Part shown: positions 14,073 to 17,416 of the stretch, one piece after another
How the letters are laid out: each line of letters opens with the position of its first letter
How positions within the stretch are numbered: the first letter of the stretch is position 1
Source of the DNA: an uncultured beta proteobacterium
GTDB lineage: Bacteria; Pseudomonadota; Gammaproteobacteria; Burkholderiales; Rhodocyclaceae
NCBI GenBank assembly: GCA_903910495.1
Contig: CAIVZW010000323.1
Coordinates: 1-17,416 of the forward strand
DNA length: 17,416 nt
Direction: 5' to 3'
Program-made: the position numbers and the translations under genes
Notes under the pieces: generated by a model
Databases searched by the model: none
Seen by the model: the letters and a program-made list of their open reading frames with translations, nothing else
Told to the model about the DNA's origin: nothing

Positions 14073-15104
14073 CTACCTCCCGAGATGCTTGTCGAAGAAG
14101 CGGGCGATCTCGTCGAACGCTTCCCGGGTTTCGGGCGCACTGGCATCGCGCATATAGTGCGCGTGCGATTGACCCTCGAAGACTTGCAGTACCGCTTCAA
14201 CCCCGGCCTGCCGCAGCTTGCGATGCACGCGCACGGTGCTGCTCAGGAGCAGATCGCGTGTCCCGCTGGTCAGGATCGCCGGTGGGAAATCACTCAGGTC
14301 GCCATAGACCGGCGAGAGCATCGGGTCCTTGAGGTCGCGGCCATTGGCGTAGAGCGCAGCTCGCCTGTCGCAATTCATGCCGGGGGCGACGAGAACGTTG
14401 TCGAGCATCGCGTTGGCATGGAAGGAGTCGCCGGCATTGGTGAGATCGGACATCGGCGAGCCCGGTGCAATCGCGCCAGGAAGTGGCAGTTTGTCCTGCT
14501 TGGCCCGCAGAATCATGGCCAGGGTCAGATTGCCGCCGGCGGAGGTACCGAAGATCGCCATGTTTTCCGGCGCTGCCATTTTCGTCGCCGCCTTCCATAC
14601 CGTCATGGCGTCATCGAGCGCTGCCGGGTAGGGATGGTCCGGAGGCATGCGATAGTCAACCGAGATCACCCTGAAGCGTCCGAACCCCGCCATCAGGATC
14701 GCTTCGACCGTTCCGGATTCGCCGGGGAAACTCACGAAGCAGCCGCCGTGAACATGAACCAGCAGCCGGTTCCGGTTTTCCGGGGGGATAGCCTGTGGCG
14801 TCACCAGGTGCGCCTTGACCCCATCGATGGTCATCGGCTCGACCTTCACACGCAGGGCTTCGCGCATTGCCGGCAGGCCCGACATGATCGCGGCAGCGCT
14901 GGCATCAACCTGGGCTTTCCATTCCTCGGCAGTTTTCGGGATCACGTTCCAGCTTGATGGCAGCGGCGCTCCAATGAGCATTTGCATTTGCCGGCTGACG
15001 GTGTCCGGTACCGGCACCATCCTGGCAGGCACCTCGCGCGCACCCGCCGTAGTCGTCTGCGCAACCGCATTATTTTCTGGAGAGAAATCTGCATCAGTCG
15101 TCAT
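14073..15104 (-). CDS. Alpha/beta hydrolase of the hormone-sensitive-lipase type
   Basis: The 343-residue product is a serine esterase/lipase-like enzyme of the HSL (bacterial family IV) group. The oxyanion-hole motif is VHVHGGCFVSFPGE, the nucleophile elbow is FGTSAGGN with its serine, the acid is the Asp in ILTSGTRDLLL, and the catalytic His is in EGQSHAHYM near the C-terminus. The VDYRMPPDHPYPAALDDA stretch is also characteristic. The N-terminal ~90 residues form the helical cap. No signal peptide is evident, so it is probably cytosolic; the substrate (acyl ester) is unknown. ATG 15104 has AAGGA 8 nt upstream; the frame is open further but with no better site. It stands alone, facing away from the CHAT gene, with no obvious -35/-10 in its 177-bp upstream gap. 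Confidence 0.9.
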   Translation of the reverse strand: MTTDADFSPENNAVAQTTTAGAREVPARMVPVPDTVSRQMQMLIGAPLPSSWNVIPKTAEEWKAQVDASAAAIMSGLPAMREALRVKVEPMTIDGVKAHLVTPQAIPPENRNRLLVHVHGGCFVSFPGESGTVEAILMAGFGRFRVISVDYRMPPDHPYPAALDDAMTVWKAATKMAAPENMAIFGTSAGGNLTLAMILRAKQDKLPLPGAIAPGSPMSDLTNAGDSFHANAMLDNVLVAPGMNCDRRAALYANGRDLKDPMLSPVYGDLSDFPPAILTSGTRDLLLSSTVRVHRKLRQAGVEAVLQVFEGQSHAHYMRDASAPETREAFDEIARFFDKHLGR

Positions 15105-15220
15105 CTTGTCGATCCTTGAATTTTCGTTTACCCGCAGGCAACAGGGCATTGGGCTCTAATACCCTTTGGGGTGTCAAGCCGAGAACGACGGAAACGAATA
15201 ATTCAGTGCTTCCTTAAGTC

Positions 15221-15249
15221 TTGGCATAGTTTAAACAAAGGGTGAAAAT
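15221..15249 (+). promoter_or_regulatory. Candidate promoter of the CHAT-domain gene
   Basis: TTGGCA (15221-15226, 5/6) and GAAAAT (15244-15249, 4/6) are 17 bp apart and end 32 nt before the ATG. They are in the last part of the gap shared with the divergent hydrolase gene. The spacer contains the palindrome GTTTAAAC. Confidence 0.35.
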
Positions 15250-15281
15250 ACCGTGATCAAATTCCCGCTTTTAATGCCCAC

Positions 15282-17416
15282 ATGCGCCTGCTCATAATCC
15301 GCCTTGCTCTCTGTTTTCTTCTGGTTTTCAGCCTTGCTGCACGGGCCGTCGACGATGAAGAGGATTTTCTGGCAACCGATTCGACTGCAACCGCAGAACT
15401 CGAGAAGCAGATCGCCGAGCCGCCTCCGGCTGCCGATGTCCCGCAGGAGCTGTGCATTTTCCTGCATAAACGCGGTATCGCCCATATACGCCTCGGCCAT
15501 TACGACCAGGCCATCACCGATCTGAAACAGGCGCTGGGCATGAAGCAATCCGGTTTGCCGAATCAGTGGTGCGACCGCTGGCGGCTGCAGGCGGATATTC
15601 ATGGCGCGCTTCATTCGAGCGGCGACTGGCTGGTTCTCGCCGAGTACGTGCAATCAGTCAGTGAGGAGTACAAAAACAGCCACAAATGGCACTACTTCAG
15701 CGCCCAGTTATGGCAGGTCGACCCGAATGTGTATCTGGGAAAACTGCGCGAAGCGGAGCAAGCGTTCCAGCGTGCCAGCGAGATATTACCCACCCTGCGC
15801 CAGCAAAAAGGCTGGGCGGCTTACGGCAGCATCACTCTTGAACGACACAGCACCTATGCAGCGTGGATGCAGTCGCTGCGCGGAAATTATGTCGAAGCCG
15901 AGCGTTTCCGCAGGCAGGCCCTGCGCCATGCCCAGGAGTTTCTCGACTATTCGCGGGCCAACCGCTCGGCGGATCATCCGGATGTGCGTAACGCGGCGGG
16001 GATACTGACCGCCCGCAAGCGCATGCTTGCCGGCATCCTCACTACCCAGGGAAAGACCGGCGAGGCCGAGATTCTGGCTCGCCAGGCGCTTCAGGAGACT
16101 CTCTCCCGGTCGGGGAAAAACACCCTGGTGGCCGCCAATTCGCTGCGCATTCTGGGAAACATCAAATTGCAGCAGGGACAGATTGCCGCGGCACTTCGTC
16201 TGCAGGAGATTGCCCTGTCTACACTGGAAAGCTCGGGAATCCGGAGCTACTCGACTGCACTGGCCAACCTGCGTGCGCAGATTGGGTTCCTGTTCAGTGC
16301 GCAGAACCGCTGGGCGGACGCACTGAAGATCTACGAACAGCGCGACCAGGGACTGCGCGGCAACGCGGCACAGTTTGCCCGGACCGGATCGCGCAATATC
16401 AACTGGGCCATGGCGCTGCTCAAGAGCCAGCGCATCGACGAAGGCGAAAAAATGCTGCGCGGCATGCTTGACTACAACCTCAAGAAGCCTTTTGTCGACC
16501 CCCTCTTTCTGGCCCACCTGCGCGGCTATCTGGCCGTGTCTCTGGTTGCTGCCGGAAAAAAAGACAGCGCCCTGGCCCAATTCCGCGAAGCCTTTCCGGT
16601 GCTGATTCGCCAGGCGGAAACCGACAACGACTCCGAAAACGGTGGCTTTGTCCGCCAGTACCGCCTGCGCCTGATCGCCGAGAGTTTCCTTGAACTGCTG
16701 TCCAGGCTGGCTGACGAAAAATCGGCTCCGGCCGGATACGATCCGGTTGCCGAGGCCTTCCAGGTGGCCGAGGTGGCCCGCGGCTCAAGCGTACAGCAGG
16801 CCATTGCCAACAGCGCTGCCCGTGCCACCTTGCCGGATGCTGCCCTGGCCGACCTGGCACGCCGCGAACAGGATACCGCCAACCAGATCAGCGCACTCAA
16901 CAAGCTGCTGATCCGCCTGGCGTCGGCGTCGGAGTCGCAGCGCCTCGACAAGACGATGACCGACATCCGCAGCGATGTCGTTCGGCTGGAAACGCAGCAC
17001 ACCAGCCTGCGTCGCGAGTTGGCCGAACGCTATCCGGCCTACGCCGATCTGGTGGCGCCAAAGCCGCCCGTCCCGGCGGATATCCAGAAGCTGCTGCAGA
17101 AAAACGAGGCCGCCGTCACCATCTATGTTGCCGAGCAGAAAACCTATGTCTGGACAATCACGCCACTGCGTATTGCTTTCCGTGCGGTTGATGTTACCCG
17201 GCAGCAGATCGACAAGCAGGTCGATACCCTGCGCCGGACCTTCGACCTGAGCAGCGAAAACATCCGTCCTTTCGACACATTAACCGCCCGCAATCTTTAC
17301 GCTGCCCTGCTGGCTCCGGATGCAGCGCTGTGGTCAGACGCCAGCCTGCTCAATGTCATTCCGCACGGCACGCTCGGTCAACTGCCTTTTGCCGTTCTGC
17401 TGACCGCAGAATCGAG
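15282..17416 (+). CDS. Exported TPR-CHAT domain protein, partial (3' end cut by window edge)
   Basis: The frame stays open from ATG 15282 to the window end (711 codons visible). CHAT is a caspase/separase-like cysteine protease fold, often joined to TPR repeats. Residues 1-22 form a signal peptide (MRLLIIRLALCFLLVFSLAA, cleavage after A-R-A), so the protein is probably periplasmic or surface-bound. TPR-like repeats follow: a canonical one near 63-90 (GIAHIRLGHYDQAITDLKQAL), others near 197-220, 252-275, 292-316, 338-360 and 423-443. Then come the AEVARGSSVQQAIA helix (496-509) typical before CHAT, a predicted coiled region (525-585), and the CHAT start (about 608 on, VTIYVAEQKTYVWTIT). The catalytic His695 sits in IPHGTLGQLPF; the catalytic Cys would lie beyond the edge. 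The ribosome-binding site is weak, but a TGA 12 codons upstream limits alternatives. Confidence 0.85.
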   Translation, partial: MRLLIIRLALCFLLVFSLAARAVDDEEDFLATDSTATAELEKQIAEPPPAADVPQELCIFLHKRGIAHIRLGHYDQAITDLKQALGMKQSGLPNQWCDRWRLQADIHGALHSSGDWLVLAEYVQSVSEEYKNSHKWHYFSAQLWQVDPNVYLGKLREAEQAFQRASEILPTLRQQKGWAAYGSITLERHSTYAAWMQSLRGNYVEAERFRRQALRHAQEFLDYSRANRSADHPDVRNAAGILTARKRMLAGILTTQGKTGEAEILARQALQETLSRSGKNTLVAANSLRILGNIKLQQGQIAAALRLQEIALSTLESSGIRSYSTALANLRAQIGFLFSAQNRWADALKIYEQRDQGLRGNAAQFARTGSRNINWAMALLKSQRIDEGEKMLRGMLDYNLKKPFVDPLFLAHLRGYLAVSLVAAGKKDSALAQFREAFPVLIRQAETDNDSENGGFVRQYRLRLIAESFLELLSRLADEKSAPAGYDPVAEAFQVAEVARGSSVQQAIANSAARATLPDAALADLARREQDTANQISALNKLLIRLASASESQRLDKTMTDIRSDVVRLETQHTSLRRELAERYPAYADLVAPKPPVPADIQKLLQKNEAAVTIYVAEQKTYVWTITPLRIAFRAVDVTRQQIDKQVDTLRRTFDLSSENIRPFDTLTARNLYAALLAPDAALWSDASLLNVIPHGTLGQLPFAVLLTAES

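Noticed and set aside
15786..16580. 264-codon minus-strand frame inside the CHAT gene
   Set aside because: The plus-strand frame encodes TPR repeats continuous with the CHAT domain; the minus frame has no start context or domain.
1..17416. CRISPR array, tRNA, rRNA, insertion sequence or prophage
   Set aside because: No evenly spaced direct repeats, no cloverleaf-like sequence in any gap, and no transposase, integrase or phage protein in the frames read.

Overview
The window reads like chromosomal DNA of a betaproteobacterium, most plausibly a member of the Rhodocyclales. The reasons are a DUF2863 gene (a family I know from Betaproteobacteria), the yciB-yciI-bolA-ppiC order, an AcnB-type aconitase, and moderately high G+C. 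The species assignment is inference. I see no tRNA, rRNA, CRISPR array, insertion sequence or phage gene. Almost all of it is densely packed housekeeping or signalling genes. Two genes are cut by the window edges: a MaoC-like hydratase at the left and a CHAT protease-like gene at the right.

Left part, minus strand (1-6766, reading right to left). arfB, dusC and a TrmB-like methyltransferase form a compact translation/tRNA-modification run (7204 to 5103). A pair of inverted REP-like repeats (4965-5073) separates it from a Tat-exported M19 dipeptidase that has its own promoter. Next come a YkgJ-type cysteine-cluster protein and a small S4 RNA-binding protein. acnB follows a 245-bp gap that holds a 19-bp AT-rich inverted repeat resembling an operator. 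acnB overlaps by ATGA with the MaoC-like gene, so the two are probably translated together.

Middle part (7398-11442). A PIN-domain gene (+) and yaaA (-) converge and overlap by 18 bp. yaaA and the DUF2863 gene diverge. The DUF2863 gene converges on a two-gene signalling unit on the minus strand: a response regulator with an HD-GYP c-di-GMP phosphodiesterase domain, followed by a stand-alone HPt protein.

Right part (11495-13618, +). A strong sigma70-like promoter drives yciB, yciI and bolA, joined by TAATG and GTGA overlaps. ppiC follows and may have an extra promoter. The unit closes with an 11-bp hairpin with a GAAA loop.

Last part (13719-17416). A 63-codon gene of unknown function has an excellent ribosome-binding site and overlaps by ATGA with a 28-codon frame. 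A minus-strand HSL-family alpha/beta hydrolase follows. The window ends inside a long TPR-CHAT gene whose product starts with a clear signal peptide. This gene is the best candidate for something unusual, but its catalytic cysteine and its partners lie beyond the edge.
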